DNA of 28,160 nucleotides from Candidatus Pelethomonas intestinigallinarum (GCA_018712665.1 DVGP01000038.1:1-28160), one strand, 5' to 3'; numbered from the stretch's first letter, positions 1 through 7,871 are shown. Notes: generated by a model from the sequence alone, not told the origin. Numbers and translations: made by a program.

Positions 1-2
1 AG

Positions 3-125
3 GCGGCGGCGGGCTTGGCCCGGGCCCGGGACGAGGGCTTGGCCCAGCGGCGGGAGATGTTCCTGGCTGCCGCCGCGGCCCTGAGTGAGAAGAAAGGGGA
101 GTGGGAGCGTGCCCACCGTACATGA
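3..125 (+). CDS. C-terminal fragment of probable tRNA (adenine-22-N1)-methyltransferase TrmK
   Basis: An open frame enters from the left edge and ends at TGA 123-125, giving a 40-residue alanine-, arginine- and glutamate-rich tail that finishes EKKGEWERAHRT. No catalytic motif lies inside the window, so the assignment rests on position. In many Firmicutes the SAM-dependent methyltransferase TrmK, which makes m1A22 in tRNA, sits directly upstream of the Nif3-like gene, and TrmK proteins end in a charged helix of this kind. The frame overlaps the start of the Nif3-like gene (GTG 109) by 17 bp, so the two are probably translationally coupled. That a gene ends here is fairly sure; the identity is an inference. 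Confidence 0.5.
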   Translation, partial: AAAGLARARDEGLAQRREMFLAAAAALSEKKGEWERAHRT

Positions 126-891
126 GATCGAGAGAGCCCTGTTCCAGTGGGCCCCGAAGGACCTGGCCCAGAGCTGGGACAATGTGGGGCTGCTGGTGGG
201 GGAGCCGGAAAATGAGGTCAGCCGGGTCCTGGTGGCCCTGGACGTCACCGAGGCGGTGGCCCGTGAGGCGGCGGAGAAGGACTGCCAGCTCATCGCCGCC
301 CACCACCCGGTGATGAACTGCGCCTGGAGCCCGGTTCAGTCCCTGCGGAGCGACACCCTCCAGGGAAAGCTGCTGATGGACCTTGTCCGCTCCAATGTGG
401 CGGCCATCTGTATGCACACCAATCTGGACGCCGCCCAGGGAGGCGTCAACGACGTCCTGGCCGCCCGGCTGGGCCTGGAGCAGGTGGAGAAGCTGGGGGA
501 CGAGGAGGGCATCGGCCGGGTGGGGACTCTTCCTGCCTCCTTGAGCGACCGGGCGTTTTTGACCCTGGTGCGGGACCGCTTGAAGCCCAATGGCCTCCGG
601 TTCTCCGGCGGAGGCCGGAGCGTTCAGCGGGTGGCGGTGGGGGGCGGCGCCTGCGGCGACATGTTTCCCCTGGCGGTTGAGAAGGGCTGTGACGCCTTCG
701 TCACCGCCGATGTGAAGTACAACCAGTTCCTGGACGCCGCCGCCATGGGCCTGCTCCTGGTGGACGCGGGACACTTTCCAACGGAAGACCCAGTGTGCCC
801 CGCCATCGCGGCCTATCTGAGAGACCGCTTCCCGGAGCTGACTGTCATAGAATCTGACTCCCACCGGGAGATCGTGCAATACTACGTGTAA
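109..891 (+). CDS. Nif3-like dinuclear metal centre protein
   Basis: 260-residue member of the Nif3/YqfO family, sometimes annotated as GTP cyclohydrolase 1 type 2. These are cytosolic proteins with a dinuclear metal site whose physiological reaction is not settled. Visible family signatures are the N-terminal SWDNVGLLVG, the metal-ligand segment AAHHPV, the mid-protein HTNLDAAQGGVNDVLA and the C-terminal DAGHFPTEDP. I chose GTG 109 rather than the upstream GTG at 85 because AAAGGGGAG at about 93-101 gives a ribosome binding site with normal spacing, and PTVHEIE matches the usual N-terminus. It overlaps the preceding frame and is followed 15 bp later by yebC, so the three genes look like one operon. 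It lacks the PII-like insertion of the longer YqfO proteins. Confidence 0.9.
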   Translation: MPTVHEIERALFQWAPKDLAQSWDNVGLLVGEPENEVSRVLVALDVTEAVAREAAEKDCQLIAAHHPVMNCAWSPVQSLRSDTLQGKLLMDLVRSNVAAICMHTNLDAAQGGVNDVLAARLGLEQVEKLGDEEGIGRVGTLPASLSDRAFLTLVRDRLKPNGLRFSGGGRSVQRVAVGGGACGDMFPLAVEKGCDAFVTADVKYNQFLDAAAMGLLLVDAGHFPTEDPVCPAIAAYLRDRFPELTVIESDSHREIVQYYV

Positions 892-906
892 GGAGACGCG
901 AATACC

Positions 907-1641
907 ATGTCAGGACATTCCAAATGGCACAATATCCAGAAGACCAAGGGGGCGGCGGACGCCAAGCGATCCCAGGCCTTCACCAAGATCGCCCGTGAGA
1001 TCATCGTGGCGGTGAAGGAGGGCGGCAGCGGCGACCCCAACAACAACTCCCGCCTGGCCACCGTCATCGCCAAGGCCAAGGCCGCCAACATGCCCAACGA
1101 CAACATCAAGCGCACCATCGACAAGGCTCTGGGCGCCGGCAACACCGACAACTTTGAGAAGGTGGTCTACGAGGGCTATGGTCCCAGCGGCGTGGCCGTC
1201 ATCGTGGAGGCCCTCACCGACAACCGCAACCGTACCGCCCCGGAGGTCCGCCACCTCTTCGACAAGTACGGCGGCAACATGGGGGCCAGCGGCTGCGTGA
1301 GCTGGAGCTTTGACCGCAAGGGTGTCATCGTCATTGACAACGAGGACAAGGACCTGGACGAGGAGACCGTCATGATGGACGCCCTGGACTGCGGCGCGGC
1401 GGACTTCGAGGCCGACGGCGACGTGTTTGAGATCACCACCGAGCCCGATGACTTCAACGCCGTCACCGCCGCCCTGGAGGCCAAGGGCTATGTGTTTGCC
1501 GAGGCGGCCATTGAGATGGTGCCTCAGAACTACATCAAGCTCACCGGTGAGGAGGACGTGAAGAACATGACCAAGCTCATCGACCTGCTGGAGGAGAACG
1601 ACGACGTGCAGAACGTCTGGCACAACTGGGAGCAGGAGTAA
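907..1641 (+). CDS. yebC: YebC/PmpR family protein
   Basis: 244-residue YebC family protein with the diagnostic N-terminus MSGHSKWHNIQKTKGAADAK followed by the family's three-domain body. YebC-type proteins have been described as transcriptional regulators, and more recently as translation factors that relieve ribosome stalling on proline-rich stretches; the sequence does not say which role applies. The length is normal for the family. AAGGAGA just upstream of ATG 907 is a good ribosome binding site, and the 15 bp gap after the Nif3-like gene suggests co-transcription. The acidic segment around residues 135-180 and the C-terminus ending in VWHNWEQE are also typical. Confidence 0.96.
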   Translation: MSGHSKWHNIQKTKGAADAKRSQAFTKIAREIIVAVKEGGSGDPNNNSRLATVIAKAKAANMPNDNIKRTIDKALGAGNTDNFEKVVYEGYGPSGVAVIVEALTDNRNRTAPEVRHLFDKYGGNMGASGCVSWSFDRKGVIVIDNEDKDLDEETVMMDALDCGAADFEADGDVFEITTEPDDFNAVTAALEAKGYVFAEAAIEMVPQNYIKLTGEEDVKNMTKLIDLLEENDDVQNVWHNWEQE

Positions 1642-1737
1642 GGCCTGGCTTGAAGACAGACGAGAAGCGGCACTTCGCGTTCCCTGTTTCCGGATAAGGG
1701 AACAGGGAGCAAAATAGGGAAGCATCCCAGCTTTGAT

Positions 1738-1799
1738 AATACGGCACCCCACTTGTCAGGCAGTATGGCATACTGAAGTGGCAAGTGGGGTGCTGTATT
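1738..1799. repeat. Long inverted repeat with nested palindrome
   Basis: The arms 1738-1755 and 1782-1799 pair over 18 positions with a single G-T wobble (arm core GCACCCCACTTG). The 26-base interior carries a second palindrome, CAGTATG-g-CATACTG (1761-1775). No T tract follows on either strand, so this is not an ordinary terminator. It could be a small palindromic element or part of a structured RNA. Confidence 0.7.
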
Positions 1800-1892
1800 G
1801 CTATGCAAAAGTATAGCAAAAGTACCATGTGCCGTCTCTGACGGCACGGCATGGAATTTCAGCGCGTGGGCCGGGGACGGCCCACATGGGCG

Positions 1893-1958
1893 AAACTTCA
1901 TGTGCCGCTCACTTTTGCCTGTTATCGTGGTGCGCCCACGGCACATGAAGTTTTTTGC
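1893..1958 (+). terminator. Terminator-like stem with 15-bp perfect arms and T6 tail
   Basis: The arms 1893-1907 (AAACTTCATGTGCCG) and 1939-1953 pair perfectly, and a run of T follows immediately on the plus strand. The 31-base loop is long for an intrinsic terminator and itself contains CGTGG...CCACG at 1926-1940. It may end yebC read-through or an untranslated transcript from the hairpin region. Confidence 0.5.
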
Positions 1959-2027
1959 TCGAAGGGGATCTGATCAAAGGATGCGTGTCGAAAACACGGG
2001 CATACAGCGGTGCAAAGAAGTTCGCCG

Positions 2028-2063
2028 AAAAAGGCTGCCGTTTCCACAAGGGCAACGGCAGCC
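2028..2063 (-). terminator. Intrinsic terminator of the recombinase/cysteine-rich unit
   Basis: On the minus strand GGCTGCCGTT (2063-2054) pairs with AACGGCAGCC (2042-2033) around a short loop and is followed by TTTTT (2032-2028). It lies about 100 bp after the stop of the cysteine-rich gene. Confidence 0.8.
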
Positions 2064-2161
2064 GGATGTCAATTATATCTCAGCGGTTTCGTTCTCCTTG
2101 CCGGGGGCGGCTCAGAGTTTTTCTATCTGTCTCCTTATAAGGCTGTGTGGCGCAGCAGACT

Positions 2162-2914
2162 TTACTTGCGGCAGCTGCAAAACTGCTTGGCGCCCTCGTA
2201 GTCACCGGGAATCTCCAGGGTGTTTGGGGGGAAGAACTCCTCCACGGGAAAGGCGATGTTCTGGAACAGCTGGCAGGGATCGTCGCTGCCGCAGCCGCCG
2301 GGGCACTCCTTGTCGGGCAGGCAGTAGTCGTATACCGGAATGAGGAGCTGGCTGTCCCGCTCCAGGCGGATGATGGAGAACTGGCCCAGGGTCACAAAGA
2401 CCCGGCGGCTGTCGTCCCCCATGGTCAGCTCGCTGGCGAAGCACTGGCAGACGCAGGAGGGGATCTCGCAGATGTCGCAGTCGCAGCACCGGTTCTGGCA
2501 GCAGTCCACCAGCTTGGCGTCCAGGACAATGGGGTCCACAGCTTCCACAACCGCGATGGGGAGATTGCTCCGCTCGATCATCTGCCGGTCCAGGGCGTCG
2601 ATGCGCACCTGGGAGGAGAAGATCTTGGCGTTGCCCTCGCTGCCGAAGAGGATAACCCGCTTATCAAAGACGCACAGGCCCTCGATCTCCACGGGCCGGG
2701 GGCAGGAGCAGTAGGCGTTGAGAGTCACCCGGTAGAAGTAGCGCATATCCACTGTGTAGAACCCCCGGTTGAACACCACGGGCTCCACATCAATATAGGT
2801 GTAAAGCAGTTCCGCTTTCCCACCCTTCACCGATTGGGACCGGCACAGAATCTCCTGGCTGGCCATGGTGGGGTAAAACCGCAGATCCTCGATGCAATCC
2901 TTATCGGAAGACAT
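2162..2914 (-). CDS. Conserved cysteine-rich protein of unknown function
   Basis: 250 residues, starting MSSDKDCIEDLRFYPTMASQ. No signal peptide or membrane segment is visible. About 18 cysteines cluster in three places: YCSCP near residue 70, a dense patch CCQNRCCDCDICEIPSCVCQC near residues 137-158, and CPGGCG/C with a final CSC at the C-terminus. Segments such as FNRGFYTVDMRYFYRVT and VTLGQFSIIRLERD recall proteins I associate with spore-forming Clostridia, but I cannot name a characterised homologue. Spore coat or exosporium is a guess based only on cysteine richness. The gene starts 27 bp after the recombinase stop on the same strand with a modest AAAGG site, so the two are probably co-transcribed. 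Confidence 0.75.
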   Translation of the reverse strand: MSSDKDCIEDLRFYPTMASQEILCRSQSVKGGKAELLYTYIDVEPVVFNRGFYTVDMRYFYRVTLNAYCSCPRPVEIEGLCVFDKRVILFGSEGNAKIFSSQVRIDALDRQMIERSNLPIAVVEAVDPIVLDAKLVDCCQNRCCDCDICEIPSCVCQCFASELTMGDDSRRVFVTLGQFSIIRLERDSQLLIPVYDYCLPDKECPGGCGSDDPCQLFQNIAFPVEEFFPPNTLEIPGDYEGAKQFCSCRK

Positions 2915-2941
2915 GGCGCCTTTAAGGTCAATGGGTGCAGG

Positions 2942-4447
2942 TCAAAAGGGCTTGAGGACCAGCTCCAGAGAGAAGGCGGCGGGCCGGGTTTTCTTGGCCT
3001 TGCGGTAGTAGGCGGCGTCGATGACGGCGTGGAGGATGGCGTTCCGCCCGGCGGGACTGCTGGCGGCGTACACCTCCAGGGCTGAGAGGGGACAGTCTGC
3101 CCGGGCGGCGGCCCCTGCGCTTTGCGCCCGTTCCAGACGGCGGGCCGTCTCCTCACGGCGGAGCTCCAGCTGGGCGATCTTCTCCCGCACGGCGTCCATG
3201 CGCTCCCGGTAGGTGGGCAGGTCGTACTCGCCCAGCTCCAGCAGCTCGTGAAGCCTGGTTTTCTGCCGGTATGCGGCGGAGAGCTCTCTGGTGAAGGCGG
3301 ACAGAGCTTCCTCCAGCGGCGACAGATCCGGGCTTTGCGCTGGGTGCTCCACCGCAATATCCCCTAGAATGTCCTTCAGGAATCCCAGGAGCCTTGCCTC
3401 CACCAGGTCGAATTTTGCTGCGGCGCAGCAGCCCTTTCTGGGGCAGACCAGGTAAGCGGTACCTCTGAAGGTCATGCGCTGCATGTGGCCGCCGCAGTTG
3501 GCGCAGAAGACCAGACCGGCCAGTGGGCTCTTTGTGGTACCGTTCTGGTAGGCAGGGCGGTATCGGCCGGCCATGATATCCTGTACCTTGTTGTACAGCG
3601 CCTGCTCCACAATAGGCGGATGGAGCCCGTCGGTGACGGTCCATTTCTCCCGGGGGTTGCGGATTGTGACGTGCTTCTGGCTGCCCTTGCCGCTTTTCTT
3701 GAGATGTGTCCTCTGGTCCCAGACGACCTTCCCGATATAGGTGGGGTTGCGGAGGATGGCCGCCACGCTGTTTCGGGAGAAGGCGCTGGACCGGTGTGGG
3801 CGTGCCCCCATGGCGTTGATCTGATTGGCCACGGAGACGCAGCCGCAGCCACCGGCATAGAGCTGGTACATGAGACGGACAAATTTGGCCTCCGGCTCAT
3901 AGATCTCCAGGGTAGGACGGCGGTCGATGGTCGCTTTTCTGTAGCCGTAGGGGGCGTTGGCCACATAGCAGCCGTCCTGAATGGAGCGGTGCAGACCCCG
4001 GCGCAGCCGCTTGTTGATGATCTTATACTCCCGGCGGGACATGAAGGTCTTGAACTCCGCCAGCTCATCGTCGATCTCGTCGGAGAGATCGTATACCTTC
4101 TCCGGGGTGACGATCCTGGTGCCGCTGTCCCGGAAGGCGTCCAGAATGATCCCCTGGTCCTTCATGCGGCCCCGGGAGAGGCGGTCCAGGTCCATGCACA
4201 AAACAGCGTCGTAGCGCCCCGCTTCTACATCCTCCAACAGCCGCAGCATCTGTGGCCTGGCGTACAGGCTCTCCCCGCTGACCACCTCCGGGTACCAGTC
4301 CTCCACCAGGAGGCCGTGGCGCTGGGCGCACTCCAGCAGTCCGGCCCGGTGGCGCCGCAGGATCTCCTCCGTGTCCATCCCCTCCTCCATACGGCTCTTT
4401 CGCAGGTAGGCGCCTGCGGTCTGGCCCAGCATGTCATGCTCTCCCAT
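2942..4447 (-). CDS. Large serine recombinase
   Basis: 501-residue site-specific recombinase of the large serine (resolvase/invertase) family, which cuts and rejoins DNA through a 5'-phosphoserine link. The catalytic domain (about 1-150) shows YLRKSR with the probable nucleophile Ser18, and LDRLSR at 87-92 carrying active-site arginines. The recombinase domain (about 160-300) contains APYGYRK and ILRNPTYIGKVVW. A zinc-ribbon segment has Cys315, Cys318, Cys335 and Cys340. A coiled-coil helix runs over about 355-455. I chose ATG 4447 because AAGGAGG sits just upstream; upstream ATGs lack such a site. No phage genes or integrated element flank it, so it may be a resident chromosomal recombinase or a remnant of a lost element. 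All catalytic motifs appear intact. Confidence 0.93.
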   Translation of the reverse strand: MGEHDMLGQTAGAYLRKSRMEEGMDTEEILRRHRAGLLECAQRHGLLVEDWYPEVVSGESLYARPQMLRLLEDVEAGRYDAVLCMDLDRLSRGRMKDQGIILDAFRDSGTRIVTPEKVYDLSDEIDDELAEFKTFMSRREYKIINKRLRRGLHRSIQDGCYVANAPYGYRKATIDRRPTLEIYEPEAKFVRLMYQLYAGGCGCVSVANQINAMGARPHRSSAFSRNSVAAILRNPTYIGKVVWDQRTHLKKSGKGSQKHVTIRNPREKWTVTDGLHPPIVEQALYNKVQDIMAGRYRPAYQNGTTKSPLAGLVFCANCGGHMQRMTFRGTAYLVCPRKGCCAAAKFDLVEARLLGFLKDILGDIAVEHPAQSPDLSPLEEALSAFTRELSAAYRQKTRLHELLELGEYDLPTYRERMDAVREKIAQLELRREETARRLERAQSAGAAARADCPLSALEVYAASSPAGRNAILHAVIDAAYYRKAKKTRPAAFSLELVLKPF

Positions 4448-4632
4448 AGAAATTTCCTCCTTTTTGAAGCCTCCCAATATGCGGAAGCTTGGCGGCGTTG
4501 TTCTGCCGGCCATACGGAAGTATATTCCGGGGATTGCCCGAAAAACGCTTCCTTCCCCATGGGGGGTTCCGCTGAGGTGAAGCAGGCATCAAGCGACCGG
4601 TATCCGGCATAGAGTTCTGCGGAGGGATGCGC

Positions 4633-4902
4633 ATGAAAGTTACGACAGAGGACACGTCAGAGGTGGTCTCCGGAAAGGAGTATCCTCTGCTGATCCAACG
4701 GCGAAGCGGCCCGCAGGAGCTGGAAGTGGGCGGTGAACGGGTCCAGGCGGACGCGTTCGCCGTGTTTGAGGGCCCCCTCGGCCGGGCGGAGGTTTGGTCG
4801 CGGGTTTGTCAAAGGCCGGTAGCGGAGGAGGAGCGGCTTGCCAACCGGGCAAGGCTCCAGGCGGCAGCCAGAGCGGCTATGGAGGAGCTGGAGCTGAAGT
4901 AA
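4633..4902 (+). CDS. Small hypothetical protein
   Basis: 89 residues, starting MKVTTEDTSEVVSGKEYPL and ending in an alanine-, arginine- and glutamate-rich helix (residues about 63-89). I do not recognise the family. The start at 4633 has GGAGGG (4621-4626) at good spacing; the ATG at 4627 abuts that site and is unlikely. No signal peptide or membrane segment is seen. It is divergent from the recombinase and convergent with the NlpC/P60 gene, and a strong terminator follows 4 bp after the stop, which supports a real gene. Confidence 0.6.
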   Translation: MKVTTEDTSEVVSGKEYPLLIQRRSGPQELEVGGERVQADAFAVFEGPLGRAEVWSRVCQRPVAEEERLANRARLQAAARAAMEELELK

Positions 4903-4903
4903 A

Positions 4904-4933
4904 AACCCGGCCTCCCATCCGGGAGGCCGGTTT
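4904..4933. terminator. Bidirectional terminator
   Basis: CCGGCCTCCC (4907-4916) pairs perfectly with GGGAGGCCGG (4921-4930) around ATCC. There is an A tract on the left and TTT plus CAATTT on the right, so it can end both the small plus-strand gene and the convergent NlpC/P60 gene. Confidence 0.85.
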
Positions 4934-4950
4934 CAATTTACAGCTTGTTT

Positions 4951-6105
4951 TCAGCCGATGCGCTTAGCGCCCTTGTAGTAGCCGTCGTAATAGTCCTCAG
5001 AGAGGCTGCTGATGCGGATGTACTGGCCGCTGGAGCCGGAGGCGGCGTGGACAAACTCGTCGTTGCCGATGTAGATGCCCACGTGAGAGCAGGCCTTGCC
5101 GTTGCTCCGGGAGGGGTCGCAGAACATCACCAGATCGCCGGGCTGGAGATCCGCCCGATCCACATACTCCCCGGAGCTGTTCCACTGGGAGGTAGCGGAG
5201 TGGGGCAGGCTGTAGCCGAAGAGGCTGTATATGTACAGGGTGAAGCCGGAGCAGTCAAAGCCGGAGGGGGAGGCCCCGCCGTAGGCGTAGGGGACGCCCA
5301 GATACTTCAGCGCCTCCTCCACCACCGCCTCACCGATGGAGCTGGCCTCGCCGGGCACATACTCGCGGATGTAGTCGCCCCGGATATAGCCGCTGACGCC
5401 GCTGTCCTCGTCTGTGATGGCATACCAGCCGTCGGCCAGGGCCGTCAGAGTCACCCGCTCACCGGCGTAGACCTTGCCGGCGATGCTGTAGTCGGTGCTG
5501 GGGCCGGAGCGAACGTTGACGCAGTCTCCAATGACGACACCCTCGGTCACCAGCACGGAGAGGCCGTCGCTGTAGACGTACTCAGCGTTGACATAGCCCT
5601 CTTGGCCGTCATAGGTTACAAGGCACCACTCCTCGTCCACGCTGAGCAGATCCAGCTGGGACCCCTCGCCGATGGTGGTGAGGATCTCGTGGCCGGTGCT
5701 GGGACCGGAGCGGAGGTTCACATAGCTGCAGTTGCCGTCAATAACGGCGCTGCCGTTGTCCGTCCCGGCGCTGTCGGACACCGCGGAGACGGTTTCCGTG
5801 ACAGCTTCCGCCTCCTGGGCCGCGCTGTCATCGGCGGGGGTGAAGATCAGATAGTCGGCGGAGACGTAACCGGTGTAATCGCCGTAGCTCACCTGATACC
5901 AGCCGTCCAGGACCGCCAGGACCTGAACCTGGGTGCCGTCGGTGAGATAGGTGATGGTGGAAGCGTCCGTGGAGGGCTCGACGCGGACCCTCAGGGAATC
6001 GGCGTCTACCACACCGGTGCCCATATCGGCGGCAGCGGCGGTGGCGGTCAGAAAAACGACCGACAGGGCGGTCAGGAGCAGGGCCTTCTTCGCGATTTTT
6101 CTCAT
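4951..6105 (-). CDS. Secreted NlpC/P60 peptidoglycan hydrolase with three SH3 domains
   Basis: 384 residues. A signal peptide (KIAKK, hydrophobic core, ATAAAA about residues 2-26) sends it outside the membrane. Three bacterial SH3 domains follow, around 30-87, 120-178 and 186-248, each with the LRVR/NLRSGPST/NVRSGPST type motif that binds cell wall. The C-terminal NlpC/P60 domain (about 255-384) has the expected triad Cys285 (DCSGF), His341 (SHVGIYIG) and His353 (FVHAAS), so it should cleave a peptide bond in the peptidoglycan stem, typically D-Glu to diamino acid. The linker at 90-118 is low in complexity. AGAGGA upstream of ATG 6105 serves as the ribosome binding site. It is likely monocistronic. 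Confidence 0.95.
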   Translation of the reverse strand: MRKIAKKALLLTALSVVFLTATAAAADMGTGVVDADSLRVRVEPSTDASTITYLTDGTQVQVLAVLDGWYQVSYGDYTGYVSADYLIFTPADDSAAQEAEAVTETVSAVSDSAGTDNGSAVIDGNCSYVNLRSGPSTGHEILTTIGEGSQLDLLSVDEEWCLVTYDGQEGYVNAEYVYSDGLSVLVTEGVVIGDCVNVRSGPSTDYSIAGKVYAGERVTLTALADGWYAITDEDSGVSGYIRGDYIREYVPGEASSIGEAVVEEALKYLGVPYAYGGASPSGFDCSGFTLYIYSLFGYSLPHSATSQWNSSGEYVDRADLQPGDLVMFCDPSRSNGKACSHVGIYIGNDEFVHAASGSSGQYIRISSLSEDYYDGYYKGAKRIG

Positions 6106-6194
6106 TCGTTTATCCTCTTCTAATCTAATCTGTCAGCTCTCCCGTCCCCGGCTGGGGGCGGGCTGCCCGCGTAATCTGCCTTGTCTGCTGCTAT

Positions 6195-6485
6195 TTATTT
6201 GCCCGCCAGGGCCCGCTCCAGCCAGATGGCGGAAATGTCCATGGCGGCGTACAAGCTGTCCTTCTCGCTGCGCTTGACCACCCGGTCCCGGCTCTTCAGG
6301 TCCGGAGCGGTGCGCTGCAGCTCTACAGAGACCTTTGTGGCGACCTCCAGGTCCTTCTCCTTCTTTGTCTCTTTTACCTGCATGAGGATGATATAGGGGT
6401 CGGCCATGGAGCCGTAATAGATCATGCCGCCCACCCGGCGCAGGGGGTGGTTCTTATAGATCAGTCCTTCTGTCTTCTGGGCCAT
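6195..6485 (-). CDS. Small conserved hypothetical protein
   Basis: 96 residues, starting MAQKTEGLIYKNHPLRRVGG. No signal peptide is evident; a mildly hydrophobic stretch MIYYGSMADPYIILMQV spans about 21-37 and is more likely a beta-rich core than a membrane span. The rest is charged (VKETKKEKDLEVATKV) and ends in a helix. I think similar proteins occur in related Clostridia, but I know no function. ATG 6485 is preferred because AAGGAAA lies just upstream and an excellent promoter (6524-6552) points at it. A longer reading starting at 6533 would begin in the promoter. Confidence 0.75.
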   Translation of the reverse strand: MAQKTEGLIYKNHPLRRVGGMIYYGSMADPYIILMQVKETKKEKDLEVATKVSVELQRTAPDLKSRDRVVKRSEKDSLYAAMDISAIWLERALAGK

Positions 6486-6523
6486 AGGCGTTTCCTTTCT
6501 TGGTTTGTCATAATTGTAACCGA

Positions 6524-6552
6524 ATTGTAACATATTGTCGCCCTCCTGTCAA
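6524..6552 (-). promoter_or_regulatory. Sigma-A promoter for the 6195-6485 gene
   Basis: On the minus strand TTGACA (6552-6547), a 17-base spacer and TACAAT (6529-6524). It is divergent from the luxE-type gene. Confidence 0.8.
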
Positions 6553-6614
6553 CCGCCCCAGGGAGGTGCGGACTGGAAAATTCCCTGGAAAGTTTTGGGT
6601 AGCCTGCACGAAAA

Positions 6615-6643
6615 TTGTTACAAAAGATTGAAATTTGTGACAA
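6615..6643. promoter_or_regulatory. Paired TTGTnACAA palindromes, possible operator
   Basis: TTGTTACAA (6615-6623) and TTGTGACAA (6635-6643) are palindromes whose starts are 20 bp apart, about two helical turns. They lie between the divergent promoter at 6524-6552 and the luxE-type start at 6744. They could bind a dimeric regulator of either side. No factor can be named. Confidence 0.4.
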
Positions 6644-6743
6644 AACTACGGACGATTTTTCGATGTTTTTTCAACAGGGATGTACAGAGATGTGGTTCTG
6701 TGATATGCTGAGACTAAGAGAAAAGGGGGGAGGATCGAAGAAA

Positions 6744-7871
6744 ATGATGACAAACAGTAACAAATTGTTTCGGTGGAGAGATCCCTACGACACGGCGGGG
6801 ACGGAAGGGCTGTTTGCCGCCGCCATGGGGGAGAACGCCGCCTTTCAGGCGGAGGGCTGCCTGGACTACGCCCGCATCCTCCGCCAGTACGGCCTGGACC
6901 CAGGGCGTTTGGCAGACCTGCGGGACCCCGCCGTCCTGCCGCCCCTGCCCACGGTGTACTGCAAGCGCCACACCCTCCGCTCCCTGCCGGAGAGGAAGCT
7001 CCTCGTCCGGGCCACCTCCTCCGGCACCGGCGGGGTGATGAGCCGGGTGGGCCTGGACGCCGGGACCCTGGGCCGGGGGTTGTCCATGTCGGTGCGGGTG
7101 GCACGCTACCACCGCCTCCTCTCTCCGACGCCCTGCCACTACTTCATTTTGGGCTACCAGCCCCGGCGGGGCAACGACACCGCCTTCAGCAAGACCGGCT
7201 TTGCCTTCACCTTCTTCGCCCCGGCCCTCAGCCGGACCTACGCCCTGGTGTGGCGGGAGGGGGGCTACCGGCTGGACCTGGAGACCATGAAGCGCCGCCT
7301 CCTGGCCCGGGCGGAGGGGCCCTTTCCCGTCCGCACCATCGGCTTTCCCGCCTACACCTGGCTGCTGCTCCGGGAGCTGGAGCGGGAGGGGGTCCGGCTG
7401 AAGCTGCCGAAGGGCTCTAAGGTCACCATGGGCGGCGGCTGGAAGCAGTTTGAGGGGCAGAAGGTGGAGAAGGAGGAGCTCTACCGCCTGGCGGAGACGG
7501 TGCTGGGGGTGGGGGAGCGTGACTGTGTGGAGTTCTTCGGCGCGGTGGAGCACCCCATCCTCTACACCACCTGTTCCCACCACCACTTCCACATCCCGGT
7601 GTACAGCCGCGTGGTCATCCGGGACGTGGACACCCTGGAGCCCGTGCCCATGGGCACGCCGGGGCTGGTGAACCTGATGACCCCCATGGTGGGCAGTATG
7701 CCCCTCCTCAGCGTCATCACCGACGACCTGGGGGTGCTCCATCCCGGAGGAGACTGCCCCTGCGGCATCTCCAGCCCCTACCTGGAGATCCTGGGCCGGG
7801 TGGGGGTCCGGGACATCGTCACCTGCGCCGCCGGGGCGGCGGAGTTTCTGAAGGGAGGGACGGCCCCGTGA
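6744..7871 (+). CDS. LuxE-like acyl-protein synthetase
   Basis: 375-residue member of the LuxE acyl-protein synthetase family, related to adenylate-forming enzymes. In the lux system LuxE activates a fatty acid with ATP and carries it on a cysteine for transfer to the LuxC reductase. Here ATSSGTGG (90-97) matches the nucleotide-binding loop, TMGGGWKQFEG (228-238) is a family signature, and GRVGVRDIVTC near the C-terminus places Cys361 where LuxE carries its acyl group (an inference from alignment by eye). Start ATG 6744 follows GGGGAGG at about 6727-6733. The stop overlaps the GTG of the LuxC-like gene by 4 bp, so the two are translationally coupled. No luxA, luxB or luxD is nearby, so bioluminescence is not expected. 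Confidence 0.85.
   Translation: MMTNSNKLFRWRDPYDTAGTEGLFAAAMGENAAFQAEGCLDYARILRQYGLDPGRLADLRDPAVLPPLPTVYCKRHTLRSLPERKLLVRATSSGTGGVMSRVGLDAGTLGRGLSMSVRVARYHRLLSPTPCHYFILGYQPRRGNDTAFSKTGFAFTFFAPALSRTYALVWREGGYRLDLETMKRRLLARAEGPFPVRTIGFPAYTWLLLRELEREGVRLKLPKGSKVTMGGGWKQFEGQKVEKEELYRLAETVLGVGERDCVEFFGAVEHPILYTTCSHHHFHIPVYSRVVIRDVDTLEPVPMGTPGLVNLMTPMVGSMPLLSVITDDLGVLHPGGDCPCGISSPYLEILGRVGVRDIVTCAAGAAEFLKGGTAP

Larger units (their letters stand above)
1642..2161. other. Gene-free interval rich in hairpins
   Basis: About 520 bp between yebC and the oppositely oriented cysteine-rich gene. No open frame here looks coding. It holds at least five stem-loops: 1681-1708, 1738-1799, about 1825-1853, 1866-1885 and 1893-1953. 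A clear minus-strand terminator follows at 2028-2063. The motif GTGCCG or its complement recurs in three of the stems. The section 1801-1852 resembles 25147-25199 at the other end of the window. Confidence 0.75.

Noticed and set aside
910..1752. Long minus-strand open frame across yebC
   Set aside because: It is antisense to a clear yebC gene, is rich in V, G, H and L as expected from the complement of GC-rich coding DNA, and has no domain or ribosome binding site.
1798..2343. Possible plus-strand gene in the hairpin region
   Set aside because: It crosses several stem-loops, runs into the antisense of the cysteine-rich gene and has no ribosome binding site.
4448..4632. Attachment site for the serine recombinase
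   Set aside because: No repeated core was found between this region and the DNA on the other side of the gene, so there is nothing to define att sites.
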